A DNA stretch of 64,000 nt from VRUE01 sp963737575 (GCA_963737575.1 CAVTTJ010000008.1:124001-188000); one strand, 5' to 3'; counted from the first letter of the stretch, positions 22,621 to 31,557 are shown. Numbers and translations: made by a program. Notes: generated from the letters alone by a model not told the origin.

Positions 22621-23199
22621 TCAGCCTCCTGTCGGAGGCAGCACTTCGATCGATCCGTGCATCCATGAATGGATCACGCACATGAAGGTGAGCGTCTGCG
22701 GGCCCTTCGACGTGTCGATTGAAACCGGTGCCGTGAAGGTGGCGTTCGGCTTCGACCCCGTGAACCACGAGTCGCCCTTCTTCGTCAGGCTTCCCTCGGT
22801 ATCCCAACCTGTCTTGCCGGCCTTGGCCGGATTCTTGGTCGGCGGGCCTTCGCCCTTGACGCCGTGCCAGCCGGCGACCGCTTTGCAGATGTGCTTGGGC
22901 GTGAAACAAAGCTTCCGTTCCTTCTTTGTTTGCGGAATGTCGGCTTCGGTCACGAGCGAGAAGGTGTGTGGGCCCACCTGTTTCGCGTTTGTCTTGTTGG
23001 TGATCGTCAGGTCTTCGCCGGCGACGATTGTCTTCGGGTAGACGAAATGGACGGAATGGCCCTTGCCTTCGATCAGGACTTCGTTGGCGGGCGCGGCGGC
23101 TGAGTCGCTCCCGTTTGCCCAGACCGGCCCGGCGATCGCGATCGCCCCGAACGCGCCGATGGTCGCGACCACGGCCATACGGCAGATGATCTGCTTCAA
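22621..23199 (-). CDS. Exported cupredoxin (plastocyanin-like)
   Basis: 192 aa from a TTG start at 23199, chosen because AAGGAGAG lies just upstream and the frame opens with a signal peptide (KQIICRMAVVATIGAFGAIAIAG). Copper ligands appear as His in VGPHTFSLV and Cys-His-Met in FMCVIHSWMHGSIEV, the usual type 1 site order. An insertion of about 60 residues (KKERKLCFTPKHICKAVAGW) with two cysteines may form a disulfide-bonded flap. First gene of a probable operon with the split multicopper oxidase. Confidence 0.82.
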   Translation of the reverse strand: MKQIICRMAVVATIGAFGAIAIAGPVWANGSDSAAAPANEVLIEGKGHSVHFVYPKTIVAGEDLTITNKTNAKQVGPHTFSLVTEADIPQTKKERKLCFTPKHICKAVAGWHGVKGEGPPTKNPAKAGKTGWDTEGSLTKKGDSWFTGSKPNATFTAPVSIDTSKGPQTLTFMCVIHSWMHGSIEVLPPTGG

Positions 23200-23394
23200 G
23201 ATTCTCTCCTTTTCCGCGGCCGCCGACTGGTGACGGCGCGTCTCCCTCGGTTGAATGGCGCGCGGGACGCTATATGCGGGAATGGGCGAGATCAATGCCT
23301 AATTTTGGGGCATTGTGAAAGGTCCGTGGCAGCGCTGTGAAAAGGCAACAGCCCATCACTCAACCTTCTCGCCGCCGCTACCGATACGGAATTC

Positions 23395-24345
23395 ATGGAT
23401 CCAAGAGAGACCGGGGCGCTGATCGGGCTCGCGCAGCGTCGGTTTCAGAACTTCTCCGAAGCCGCCGACTCGATTCTCGAGACGCTCACCGACGTCGTCC
23501 CCGGGGTTCTCGTCCTCGGCCGCCTCGACCACGATGAGCAGATCCACTACGTGATCGAGGTCAGGGGCGAGGAGGTCGCCGGCCTGCGCCGTGGCACGGC
23601 GCTGATTCCGGCCGACGCCGGCGTCAGTCCCGACTCGTTCCGCTCGCTTGGGGCCGCCGACTGGATCAGCGCGCCGCTGGAGATGACCGACGGCAGGATC
23701 GCCGGCGTCCTCTGCGCTGTCGCCGCCGCGCCGGACGCCTACCTGCCGGAGCACGCGGCCCAGCTCGGGCTGGCGGCCCGGCTGCTCGGCCATGAATGGG
23801 AAAGCGTTCAGCTGCGCTCCGAGCTGCGGCGGCTGCGGAGCCAGGTCAACGCCGGCCCGAGCACCGACATCGAAACCAGCCTTCCCGACCGCGACGGGTT
23901 TCTCGACCTTCTGCGGGCCGAGTGGAACGCCGTCGAGGAGGAAGCGGTCGAGTCCGTCCTCGTCGTCTGCCGCGTCGCCACCTCCGCCAACGGCAACGCG
24001 ACCCCCGTCGCCGGCGACCGGCTCGCGCTGAAGCTCGCCGCCGACGTCCTCGAGGGGACGGTGAGGGGAGCGGACAAGGTCGGACGGGTCGGCGAGATGT
24101 CGCTCGGCGCGATTCTCGTCGGCTGCCCGCTGGCGGAGACGCCTGCCTTCGTCGCCCGTTACATGGGTGCGCTCGAGCGGGTCGCCAACGGCAAGCCGCA
24201 GGCAATCGAGGTCGCCTGCGGCGTCCAGCCGCTTGCGGGGACCTCGACCCCCGAGGGCGCCCTCGATCTCGCCGAGGCGGCTGTGGGCGACGATGACGAC
24301 CGCCCCCCCTCCGAGAACCTGACCGCTCAGGGGGCCCACGAATGA
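23395..24345 (+). CDS. GAF-like plus degenerate GGDEF-like signalling protein
   Basis: 316 aa. Residues about 1-135 look like a GAF domain (ALIPADAGVSPDSFRSLGAADWISAPLEMTDGRIAGVLCAV), and about 150-300 like a GGDEF fold. The GGDEF part begins LPDRDGFLDLLRAEW and reaches DKVGRVGEMSLGAILVGC, where an active cyclase would have GGDEF. The catalytic signature is absent, so it cannot make c-di-GMP and may be a sensor or binding platform. Its stop overlaps the start of the MshEN-domain gene (ATGA), so the pair is co-translated. Confidence 0.7.
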   Translation: MDPRETGALIGLAQRRFQNFSEAADSILETLTDVVPGVLVLGRLDHDEQIHYVIEVRGEEVAGLRRGTALIPADAGVSPDSFRSLGAADWISAPLEMTDGRIAGVLCAVAAAPDAYLPEHAAQLGLAARLLGHEWESVQLRSELRRLRSQVNAGPSTDIETSLPDRDGFLDLLRAEWNAVEEEAVESVLVVCRVATSANGNATPVAGDRLALKLAADVLEGTVRGADKVGRVGEMSLGAILVGCPLAETPAFVARYMGALERVANGKPQAIEVACGVQPLAGTSTPEGALDLAEAAVGDDDDRPPSENLTAQGAHE

Positions 24346-25655
24346 CCGACGTCGCGACCACCGAGAACCGGGTCAGCGCCGCGGGCTTCGACATCAGCGC
24401 GGCCGGGATCACGCCGCCCTCGAACCCGAACCGGCGCGGCGTCTTCCTCGCCGATGTCATCGTCGAGCTCGGCCTTGCAGACAAGGCGACGATCGACCAG
24501 GCGATGAAAGCCGCCCAGGAGACCGAGAAGAGCCTCGAGCGGTACCTGCTCGAGGCCGGCATCCTCGACGAGGCAAGCCTCTCGCTGGCGATCGCGGAGC
24601 GAAACGGACTCGATCTCGTCGACCTCGAACAGTTCGAAGTCGACATGGATGCCGCGCAGATGGTGGCCCGTTCGGCCGCCCAGCGCTACGGCGCCGTGCC
24701 GGTCGCCTTCGCCTCCGACGGGGCCCTCATCGTCGCAGTGGAGGACCCGTTCGACACCCTTGGGATCAGCGACATCGAAGTGATGACGCGAAGCTCGGTC
24801 CGGCCCGCGATCGCGACCCACACGGGCATCGAGGCATTGGTCGAGCGGCTGCCCGAGCAGGCTGTCGAGAGGCCGCCGACCGAGGAGCCGCCGACCGAGG
24901 AGACAGCAGTCGAGGAGCCGATCTTCGAAGAGGCTCCGATCGATCCGGTGCCGGACCCGACCTTGAACGGCCACCACTACGAGATGCCTTCAGGAATCGA
25001 GTTCGAGGCCCCGGGGGCCGAGACCGCCTCGGAGGTCGAGCCGGTTGTCGAGATTGGGACCGAGATCGAGCCCGTCCGCGAGGCCGGAGCCGAGCCGCAT
25101 TTCGAGCCCGTCGTCGAGGCCGAGCCGCAATTCGAGCCGGTGGTAGAGGTTGAGGCTGAGGCGGAGATCGAGCCGGGTCCCGAGGAGCCGGAGCCGCAGG
25201 CCGAGCCGGTGATCGAGGCCGAGCCGCCGCTCGAGATCCTGCCCGAGGATGAGGTGGAGGCGGAGTCCGAGCCCGAGCACGAGCACGAGCTGGTCCAGTT
25301 TCCCGATCCGGAGCCCGTCGAGCCCGACCTCGAGCTGATCCAGTTTCCGGAGCCCGAGCCCGAGCCCGCGGTGCCGGCCGGGGGAGTGCCGGACCTCGAA
25401 GGCGAGCTCAGCTCGCTGCAGGAGACCGCCCGCCGCGCCGATGAGCTCGCGTCGAGTGTCGAGCGCCGGATCGCGGAGCTGAAGAGCGCCGACGAGCGTT
25501 CGGAGAGACTCGAGGCCGACCTGCTCGCCGCCGAGCGGCGGGTCGAGCAGCTCGAGGGGCAGGTGAGCGGAGTGGACACCCTCGCCGAGGAGCTTCGCGC
25601 GACCACGGCGAAGCTCGAAGAGGTCAACCGCGTCCTCGAAGGCAGCGTCCGCTAG
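24342..25655 (+). CDS. MshEN/GspE-N-domain protein with acidic linker and coiled coil
   Basis: 437 aa. Residues about 30-170 match the N-terminal domain of type II secretion/type IV pilus ATPases (LADVIVELGLADKATIDQAM, LERYLLEAGILDEASLSLAIAERNGL, AVPVAFASDGALIVAVEDP); MshEN domains of this kind can bind c-di-GMP. No ATPase follows. Instead there is a Glu/Pro-rich low-complexity linker of about 175 residues (EPEPQAEP, EPEPEP) and a C-terminal coiled coil (about 360-437, LQETARRADELASSVERRIAEL). Coupled by overlap to the GAF/degenerate-GGDEF protein. Likely a regulatory adaptor rather than a motor. Confidence 0.75.
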   Translation: MTDVATTENRVSAAGFDISAAGITPPSNPNRRGVFLADVIVELGLADKATIDQAMKAAQETEKSLERYLLEAGILDEASLSLAIAERNGLDLVDLEQFEVDMDAAQMVARSAAQRYGAVPVAFASDGALIVAVEDPFDTLGISDIEVMTRSSVRPAIATHTGIEALVERLPEQAVERPPTEEPPTEETAVEEPIFEEAPIDPVPDPTLNGHHYEMPSGIEFEAPGAETASEVEPVVEIGTEIEPVREAGAEPHFEPVVEAEPQFEPVVEVEAEAEIEPGPEEPEPQAEPVIEAEPPLEILPEDEVEAESEPEHEHELVQFPDPEPVEPDLELIQFPEPEPEPAVPAGGVPDLEGELSSLQETARRADELASSVERRIAELKSADERSERLEADLLAAERRVEQLEGQVSGVDTLAEELRATTAKLEEVNRVLEGSVR

Positions 25656-26134
25656 CGCCCGAGCTGCGGATCCTCGCCGTCGACCTCCTCCGCCGTCCCC
25701 TCGAAGTCGTAGCTGCGCCCCGGCGGCGCCGGCCCGGCCCCTGCCGAGCGGAACGGGCCTGTCCCGACGACGACGAAGCGGCGGCCGAGGTAGACGCCCA
25801 TGAACCTGCGGACGAGCGCCCGGGTGGGTGGGATCAGCAGAACCAGGCCGAAGATGTCGGTGACGAACCCGGGGGTCAGCAGCAGCGTTCCGCCGACCGC
25901 GATCATCACGCCGTCGGCGGCCTCGCGGGCGGGAAAGCGCCTCCGGGCAAGCGCCTCGTTGAAGCGCCGCCAGGCGCCCCGGCCCTGGTGGCGAAGCAGC
26001 AGCGAGCCGAGCAGGGCGTCTGCGAGCAGCAGCGCGATGGTAGGCACCGCCCCGATCGCTTCCCCCACCTGGATGATCACGAAGAGCTCGACGATCGGGA
26101 CGACGATGAAGAGGATGACGAGAAGGGCCATCAC
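25652..26134 (-). CDS. fxsA: FxsA-family membrane protein
   Basis: 160 aa with several membrane segments: ALLVILFIVVPIVELFVIIQVG at the N-terminus, IALLLADALLGSLLL, then DGVMIAVGGTLLLTPGFVTDIFGLVLLIPPTR, the signature of the FxsA family. The cytoplasmic tail is Gly/Pro-rich. FxsA in E. coli relieves F-plasmid exclusion of phage T7; the general role is unknown. The ATG at 26134 or the next codon could be the start. Convergent with the MshEN gene, overlapping by 4 bp. Confidence 0.85.
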   Translation of the reverse strand: MMALLVILFIVVPIVELFVIIQVGEAIGAVPTIALLLADALLGSLLLRHQGRGAWRRFNEALARRRFPAREAADGVMIAVGGTLLLTPGFVTDIFGLVLLIPPTRALVRRFMGVYLGRRFVVVGTGPFRSAGAGPAPPGRSYDFEGTAEEVDGEDPQLGR

Positions 26135-26147
26135 TCCAGCCTAGAGA

Positions 26148-27566
26148 TCACCCGTCGGCGGCTCCGAGGGCGGCGGCCGCCCGCTCGAGCTCGGCGAGCG
26201 AGTCGTCGATGCCCTGGGCGACGGCGACAACGTCCTCCATCGAGTCGTAGTCGGCAAGCAGCCCGAACCCGATGCGCCCGTTGTAGCTGATGATCGCCAC
26301 GGCCAGACCGTGGTTCTCGGGCAGGAACGCGATCGGGAAGACCTCCTCCATCTTGCGCCCGAGGACGTAGAGCGGGATCTGCGGGCCGGGGACGTTGGTC
26401 ACGATCAGGTTGAAGAGCCTGGTCGAGAAGTTGAGGCGCGAGGCCTGGGCGAGGAGCGTCATCGGCGCGAAGTCGTTGAAGCGGGAGATCACTTCGGCGC
26501 CCAGCGCCTGCTTCGAGCGCTTCAGGCCCTCCATCTGCTGGGTCACGACCCGCAGGCGCCGAACCGGGTCCTCGAGGTAGACGGGCAGCGGCCCGCGCAT
26601 CACCGTGAGGCGGTTGCCGAGTTCGCCGCGCTCGTCCTCGGTGCGGATCGAGACCGGGACCAACGCCCGCAGCTCGAGGCCCTCGGTGCGGATCCCGCGC
26701 AGATGGAGCCAGCGGCGCATCGCGCCCGTGACCACCGCCAGGACGACGTCGTTGACGGTCCCGCCGAGCGTGTCCTTGATCCGTTTCAGGGTCGCCAGCT
26801 CGGAGCGGGTGAAGACGAAGCGGCGGTGGGGGCCGATCGGATCGTTCAACGGGACCTTCGGCGCCGGGTCCGCGAGGGCTCCGACAACCTCACCGACCCC
26901 CTCGAGCGCCGCGGTCACCCGTCGGGCGGCGGAGTCCGGCCGGCGCACGGCGCCGAGAGCCTGCTCCGCCAGTCGCAGCGGCGCGCCGGCGGCCTCGGAC
27001 ACGCCACGCGCCACCAGCTTGGCGCCGCTCGGCGTCGGTTGCGGCTTCCAGCCATCGCTGGCCGGTGGCGGCTCGGGCACCGGCTCGAGGTCGAAGAGGA
27101 CGGTCCCGATGTCGACTCCCGAGATCCCGTCGACCGCGGCGTGATGGGTCTTGGTCAGGATCGCGAAGCGATCCTGCTCGAGGCCCTGGATCAGCCACAT
27201 CTCCCAGAGCGGCTTCGAGCGGTCGAGCTGCTGCGAGAAGACCCGGCCCGCGAGGCGCATCAACTGCCGCTCGCCTCCCGGCTCGGGCAGCGCCGTGTGG
27301 CGGATGTGGTACTTGAGGTTGAAGTTGATGTCGTCCCCCCACAGCGGCCGTCCCGCCTCGAGCGGCGGCGTCACGAGCCGCTGGCGGAAGCGCGGCACCT
27401 GGTCGAGGCGCCCTCTGACGTGGTCGACCAGATCGAGGTAGGGCGGGGGTGGGCCCTCGAAGATCAGCAGTCCGCCGATGTGCATGTGGCTGGAGGAGGT
27501 CTCGTTCGTGAGGAACGAGGCGTCGGTGGCGGTGAGCCGGTCGAGGTGGCCTCCGTTGGTGCTCAT
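26148..27566 (-). CDS. Wax ester synthase/diacylglycerol acyltransferase (WS/DGAT)
   Basis: 472 aa acyltransferase that esterifies fatty alcohol or diacylglycerol with acyl-CoA for neutral lipid storage. The N-terminus reads MSTNGGHLDRLTATDASFL with HMHIGGLLIFEG. The catalytic motif HHxxxDG is present as KTHHAAVDGISGVD near residue 145. The C-terminal half has the family segments NDVVLAVVTGAMRRWL, ALVPVSIRTEDERGELGN and VTNVPGPQIPLYVLG. Full length. Divergent from ispH, with 39 bp between the two starts. Function is firm; substrate preference unknown. Confidence 0.92.
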   Translation of the reverse strand: MSTNGGHLDRLTATDASFLTNETSSSHMHIGGLLIFEGPPPPYLDLVDHVRGRLDQVPRFRQRLVTPPLEAGRPLWGDDINFNLKYHIRHTALPEPGGERQLMRLAGRVFSQQLDRSKPLWEMWLIQGLEQDRFAILTKTHHAAVDGISGVDIGTVLFDLEPVPEPPPASDGWKPQPTPSGAKLVARGVSEAAGAPLRLAEQALGAVRRPDSAARRVTAALEGVGEVVGALADPAPKVPLNDPIGPHRRFVFTRSELATLKRIKDTLGGTVNDVVLAVVTGAMRRWLHLRGIRTEGLELRALVPVSIRTEDERGELGNRLTVMRGPLPVYLEDPVRRLRVVTQQMEGLKRSKQALGAEVISRFNDFAPMTLLAQASRLNFSTRLFNLIVTNVPGPQIPLYVLGRKMEEVFPIAFLPENHGLAVAIISYNGRIGFGLLADYDSMEDVVAVAQGIDDSLAELERAAAALGAADG

Positions 27567-27605
27567 GGTTCAAGGCTAGCCGGAAACCATCGGTACCCTG
27601 CGGTC

Positions 27606-28574
27606 ATGGCTTCAGCGTCGATATCCGCCCCCCGCCGAGTCCTGCTCGCCGCCCCGCGCGGCTACTGCGCCGGGGTCGATCGTGCCGTCCAGACGGTCGA
27701 GCGTGCGCTCGAGCTCTACGGGGCCCCGGTCTACGTCCGCAAGGAGATCGTCCACAACAAGCACGTCGTCGAGGAGCTCTCTGCGCGGGGCGCGATCTTC
27801 GTCGAGGAGGAGACGGAGGTCCCGGAGGGCGAGATGGTCGTCTTCTCCGCCCACGGCGTCGCCCCGGCCGTGCACGACAACGCAGCCGCCCGCCGGCTGC
27901 GCACGATCGACGCCACCTGCCCGCTGGTGACGAAGGTCCACGTCGAGGCCCGGCGCTTCGCCGCCGACGGCTACACGATCGTCCTGATCGGCCATGAGGG
28001 CCACGAGGAGGTCGAAGGGACCACCGGCGAGGCGCCAGCGAACATCGTCCTCGTCCAGACGGTCGCCGAGGTCGCAACCCTCGAGGTGTCCGATCCTGAG
28101 CGGGTCGCATTCATCACCCAGACGACGCTCTCGGTCGACGAGACGGCGGCGATCATCGCCGCGCTGCGCTCGCGGTTCCCGGCGATCGTCAGCAGCAAAT
28201 CCGACGACATCTGTTACGCGACGACCAACCGCCAGATCGCGGTAAAGCAGCTCGCCAGCGAGTGCGACCTCGTGCTCGTGATCGGGTCGACCAACTCGTC
28301 GAACTCCAACCGCCTGGTCGAGGTCGCCCGCGAGCACGGCGCCGCCTCGCATCTGATCGACAATCACACCCAGGTGCGGGAGGAGTGGCTCGACGGGGTC
28401 GAGACCGTCGGCATCACCTCCGGCGCGAGCGCCCCCGAGGAGCTGGTCGAGGCGCTGGTCGAGCTCTTCCGCGACCGTGGCGCCGACGAGGTCGCCGAGC
28501 TGCGGACCGTCGACGAGAACGTCCGCTTCATGCTGCCGAAGGAGATCCGGGAGGAGCTCGCCGCCAGGGCCTGA
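27606..28574 (+). CDS. ispH: 4-hydroxy-3-methylbut-2-enyl diphosphate reductase
   Basis: 322 aa. Last enzyme of the MEP isoprenoid pathway, reducing HMBPP to IPP and DMAPP with a [4Fe-4S] cluster. The three cluster cysteines are seen in RGYCAGVDRAV, DATCPLVTKVH and DDICYATTNRQ. Substrate-binding His residues are in VHNKHVVEEL and GHEGHEEVEG, and the SSNSNRLVEVA loop is present. The start at 27606 opens MASASISAPRRVLLAAPRGYC; earlier in-frame codons are shadow sequence of the WS/DGAT gene. The stop overlaps the methyltransferase start (TGATG). Confidence 0.96.
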   Translation: MASASISAPRRVLLAAPRGYCAGVDRAVQTVERALELYGAPVYVRKEIVHNKHVVEELSARGAIFVEEETEVPEGEMVVFSAHGVAPAVHDNAAARRLRTIDATCPLVTKVHVEARRFAADGYTIVLIGHEGHEEVEGTTGEAPANIVLVQTVAEVATLEVSDPERVAFITQTTLSVDETAAIIAALRSRFPAIVSSKSDDICYATTNRQIAVKQLASECDLVLVIGSTNSSNSNRLVEVAREHGAASHLIDNHTQVREEWLDGVETVGITSGASAPEELVEALVELFRDRGADEVAELRTVDENVRFMLPKEIREELAARA

Positions 28575-29338
28575 TGCCCGAGTTCCAATCTCCAGCAGAG
28601 CACTACGACCGCTTCATGGGCCGATACACGGTCCCCCTCGCCCGGGCGCTCGCCGACGAGGCGGGAGTCGGGGATGGAATGCGGGTGCTCGATGTCGGTT
28701 GCGGCCCCGGCGGCCTCGCCTCCGAGCTGGCCGGCCGGGTCGGGGCCGGGAACGTCGCCGCGATCGACCCCGCGGAGCAGTTCGTCGCCGCCTGCCGTGA
28801 GCGCAATCCCGGGGCGGATGTGCGCCAGGGCGTCGGCGAGGAGCTGCCCTGGGGGGATGACGAGTTCGACGCCGCGCTCTCGTGCCTGGTGATGGCCTTC
28901 ATGCGCGACCCCGACGCCGCGATGCGGCAGATGGCACGCGTGACCAAGCCGGGTGGCCGGGTCGGCGTCTGCATGTGGGACATCGCCGGTGGGGGGATGA
29001 CGATGCTGCGGGTCTTCTGGGACGCGATGAAAGCCGTGAAGCCCGGCACCGAGAGCGAGCAACGGCGTGCCGGCACCTCGGAGGGGGACATCGCCGAGCG
29101 CCTGCGGCGCGCGGGCCTTGGAGATGTCGCCGGAGGGGCCCTCGAGGTCAGCGTCGAGTACTCCGGCTTCGAGGATTTCTGGGAGCCGTTCACGTTCGCG
29201 GTCGGGCCAGCGGGACAGGCGTTCGCCAAGCTCGAGGACGAGGCCAAGGATGCCGTGCGCGAGGCAATCCGGGCGGAGCTGCCCGACGGCCCGTTCAGCC
29301 TCGACGCCCGCGCCTGGTATGCGATCGCGACCGCCTAG
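28574..29338 (+). CDS. Class I SAM-dependent methyltransferase
   Basis: 254 aa, Methyltransf_11 type. Motif I is VLDVGCGPGGLASELAG, and the acidic end of strand 2 is AAIDPAEQFV. GVGEELPWGDDEFDAALSCLVMAFM and VTKPGGRVGVCMWD complete the fold. The C-terminal part resembles UbiE/phosphatidylethanolamine-type methyltransferases, but the substrate cannot be read from sequence. It overlaps the ispH stop, so co-translation is likely, and it converges with the next gene by a 4-bp overlap. Confidence 0.88.
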   Translation: MPEFQSPAEHYDRFMGRYTVPLARALADEAGVGDGMRVLDVGCGPGGLASELAGRVGAGNVAAIDPAEQFVAACRERNPGADVRQGVGEELPWGDDEFDAALSCLVMAFMRDPDAAMRQMARVTKPGGRVGVCMWDIAGGGMTMLRVFWDAMKAVKPGTESEQRRAGTSEGDIAERLRRAGLGDVAGGALEVSVEYSGFEDFWEPFTFAVGPAGQAFAKLEDEAKDAVREAIRAELPDGPFSLDARAWYAIATA

Positions 29339-30156
29339 GGCACGCCGGCGGCGAAGCTGACCGACCAGAGGCGGAGGCCGGGGGAGGGGCGCAGGGTCAG
29401 GGTGTGTTGCTCGTGCGAGGGGTGCTCGACGAGGCCATAGAGCGCCGGCCCGTCGATCGCCACCGGCTCGATCTCTGAGAGGTCGAGCTTGACCGCGATC
29501 TCGCCGGTGCCCTCGGCGGTGACATATGCCCCTCCCGCCTCGTAGGGCAGCTCCAGATCCGAGCCTTCCTCGCCGGCGACCCAGGGCCGCTCCCACGACC
29601 CGCCGGGGAACAGCTCCGGCGTCGGCGCGATCACGACCTCGCCGGGAGCGTCGGTGGGGCGGAGCGGCGCCATCGGCTCCGGCAGCTCGCGCACGGCGTT
29701 TATCTCCCGCAGCTCGGCCTGGATCGCCTCCTCGGTCGCGCGGTACTCCCCCTCGCCGAAGTGGAACCAGGCCAGCGCCCCGCCCTGGTTCCAGAGGAAG
29801 AGGCTGGGCCAGCCCTCGCAGCCGTACACCCGCCAGAGCTCGCGGCCGGCGTCGATCGCGACCGGGAACGGGACCGCGAGCCGCTCGAGCCCGACGGCGA
29901 CGGCCGCCGGGTCGGCGCCGAAGGGGAACCGCGGCGCCTGGACGCCGATCGTGCTCAGGCCGAGCTCGCGATAGCGCGAGTCCCACTCGGCCAGGTACGG
30001 AAGCGTGCGGACGCTGTTGAGCTGGGCGAAGTCGAGGAAGTGGACCACGGCCGGCCCTGCGGCGGTCAGCTCGGGCATCGAGCCAGGGGCGGTTCCGACC
30101 CACTCCATCTCCGCCGGAAGGTCGGGCGCCGCGATGGTGTCACGCTCGGGTCGCAT
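29335..30156 (-). CDS. Thioredoxin-fold protein lacking the CxxC motif
   Basis: 273 aa. Residues about 35-140 align by eye with the DipZ/TlpA-type thioredoxin domain (VVHFLDFAQLNSVRTLPYLAEWDSRYRELGLSTIGVQAP, then VPFPVAID and GCEGWPSLFLWNQGG). Where active relatives have Cys-x-x-Cys before RTLPY, this protein has Leu-Asn-Ser-Val, so thiol redox activity is not expected. The C-terminal 100 residues form a beta-rich domain like the one after the thioredoxin domain in DipZ. No signal peptide. It may be a binding or structural variant. Confidence 0.72.
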   Translation of the reverse strand: MRPERDTIAAPDLPAEMEWVGTAPGSMPELTAAGPAVVHFLDFAQLNSVRTLPYLAEWDSRYRELGLSTIGVQAPRFPFGADPAAVAVGLERLAVPFPVAIDAGRELWRVYGCEGWPSLFLWNQGGALAWFHFGEGEYRATEEAIQAELREINAVRELPEPMAPLRPTDAPGEVVIAPTPELFPGGSWERPWVAGEEGSDLELPYEAGGAYVTAEGTGEIAVKLDLSEIEPVAIDGPALYGLVEHPSHEQHTLTLRPSPGLRLWSVSFAAGVP

Positions 30157-30211
30157 CGGCGGGGCCGGACGTTATCCTGGCCGCTCGGCACGGCGACGAA
30201 GGAGGACTGAC

Positions 30212-30838
30212 GTGAGCAACGAAGTCTGGGAGAGGATCGAGCAGGCCCGCGAGCGCTGGAACGTTCTCGAGCACCCGTTCTATCAGCGCTGGTCCGCCGG
30301 CGAGCTGACCCGCGACGAGCTGGCCGCCTATTCGGGGCAGTATCGCCACGCGACCGTGGCGATCGCCCGCCTCAGCGCCGCCGTCGCCGAGTCCGCTCCC
30401 GAGGGCGAGCGCCCCGGTCTTCGCCGCCATGCCGCCGAGGAGGCGGATCACGTCGACCTCTGGGACGGCTTCGTCGACGCGGTCGGCGGCGAGCGCTCCG
30501 CCGCGCCGACGGCTGAGACCCGCGAGTGCGTCGAGGCCTGGACGGCCGGGGACGACCGCCTGGCCCAGCTCGTCCGCCTCTACGCGATCGAGAGCGGGCA
30601 GCCGCAGATCTCGCGCACCAAGCGCGAGGGCCTCGCCGCCCACTACGGGATCGGCGACGGCAGCGGCAACGAGTACTTCCGGCTGCACGAGAAGGCGGAC
30701 GTCCACCACGCGGCCGAGGGGCGCTCGCTGATCGAGGCCCACCTCGCCGGCGCCGACCCCGATGCCCTCGCGGCTGCCGCGGAGGAGGCCTTCAAGGCCA
30801 ACTGGCGGCTGCTCGACGGGATTTCGATCGCCGCCTGA
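30212..30838 (+). CDS. CADD/TenA-like iron-containing redox enzyme
   Basis: 208 aa from the GTG at 30212, with an excellent GAAGGAGG site. All-helical heme-oxygenase-like fold of the PqqC/TenA/CADD group. Acidic/His residues typical of the di-iron type are visible in RHAAEEADHVDLW, YAIESGQPQIS and YFRLHEKADVHHAAE. Relatives act in p-aminobenzoate synthesis (CADD) or as heme-oxygenase-like oxidases. No pathway neighbours here to decide. Length is normal. Confidence 0.78.
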   Translation: MSNEVWERIEQARERWNVLEHPFYQRWSAGELTRDELAAYSGQYRHATVAIARLSAAVAESAPEGERPGLRRHAAEEADHVDLWDGFVDAVGGERSAAPTAETRECVEAWTAGDDRLAQLVRLYAIESGQPQISRTKREGLAAHYGIGDGSGNEYFRLHEKADVHHAAEGRSLIEAHLAGADPDALAAAAEEAFKANWRLLDGISIAA

Positions 30839-30891
30839 TCGAGCGAGGATTTAGGCTCGGCTTAGCCGCATTGCGCTAGCTTCTGCCGGCG

Positions 30892-31128
30892 ATGATCGAG
30901 ATCGTCCTGGCGGCGCTGCCGCTTCTGCTCCTTGTCGTCTCGCTGCTCTTCGGCCGCTACCCCGGTCTGGAGACGGCGATGCGCCTCGCGGAGCGGATCG
31001 CGACCCGCGCCCGCTCGCGGATCGCCACGGTGCTCAATGCACGCCGCCCCCGCCCGCCCGCGGCTCACGCCGCCCACGGCGGGCAGCTCCTCGCCTTCTC
31101 GATTGCAGGTCGCGCCCCTCCCGCCTAG
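30892..31128 (+). CDS. Small membrane-anchored hypothetical protein
   Basis: 78 aa: an N-terminal membrane helix (MIEIVLAALPLLLLVVSLLFG), an Arg-rich amphipathic segment (MRLAERIATRARSRIATVLNARR), then a Pro/Ala-rich tail. 42 bp before the lipoprotein gene and in the same direction, so possibly co-transcribed with it. No family recognised. Confidence 0.5.
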   Translation: MIEIVLAALPLLLLVVSLLFGRYPGLETAMRLAERIATRARSRIATVLNARRPRPPAAHAAHGGQLLAFSIAGRAPPA

Positions 31129-31170
31129 CGCGAGACGAGACGCACTGCAACCTCGAGAAGGAAGAGAAAC

Positions 31171-31557
31171 ATGACCTACAAGAGAACCTGCGCGTTGCTG
31201 TTCGCGCTTGTCGCAGCCGTCGGGCTGGTGGCCTGCGGCGGGAGCAGCGGCGGCTCGACCACGGCCGGCCAATCCGGATCCTCGAAGGGCAAGGGCGAAC
31301 CTCTGACGATCGTCGTCCGCAACGAAGAACCGGTCGACGGCGTCGAAACGCTCGAATACAGCGCCGGCGAACAGGTCGAATTCAAGGTCGAATCGAACAC
31401 CGCGACCGAGGTCCATGTCCACGGCTACGAAATCGAAAAGGAGGTCCCCGCGGGGGCAACGGTCACCGTCTCGTTCCCGGCTGAACTCGAAGGCATCTAC
31501 GACGTCGAGGTGCACCCGGCTGAGGAACAGATAGCGGAGCTGCGGGTAAACCCGTGA
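31171..31557 (+). CDS. Cupredoxin-like lipoprotein
   Basis: 128 aa with a lipoprotein signal (LLFALVAAVGLVACGGSS, lipobox VAC). After a Ser/Gly linker comes a beta-sandwich resembling EfeO/cupredoxin-like domains (LTIVVRNEEPVDGVETLEYSAGEQVEFKVES, EVHVHGYEIEKEVPAGATVTVSFPAELEGIYDVEVH). His residues could bind a metal, but the full type 1 copper set is not present. Its GTGA overlap with the next gene indicates coupling to the membrane protein. Codons favour GAA over GAG, unlike most neighbours. Confidence 0.72.
   Translation: MTYKRTCALLFALVAAVGLVACGGSSGGSTTAGQSGSSKGKGEPLTIVVRNEEPVDGVETLEYSAGEQVEFKVESNTATEVHVHGYEIEKEVPAGATVTVSFPAELEGIYDVEVHPAEEQIAELRVNP

Noticed and set aside
26310..27605. Long N-terminal extension of the IspH frame
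   Set aside because: Antisense to the WS/DGAT gene and low complexity. IspH starts normally at 27606.
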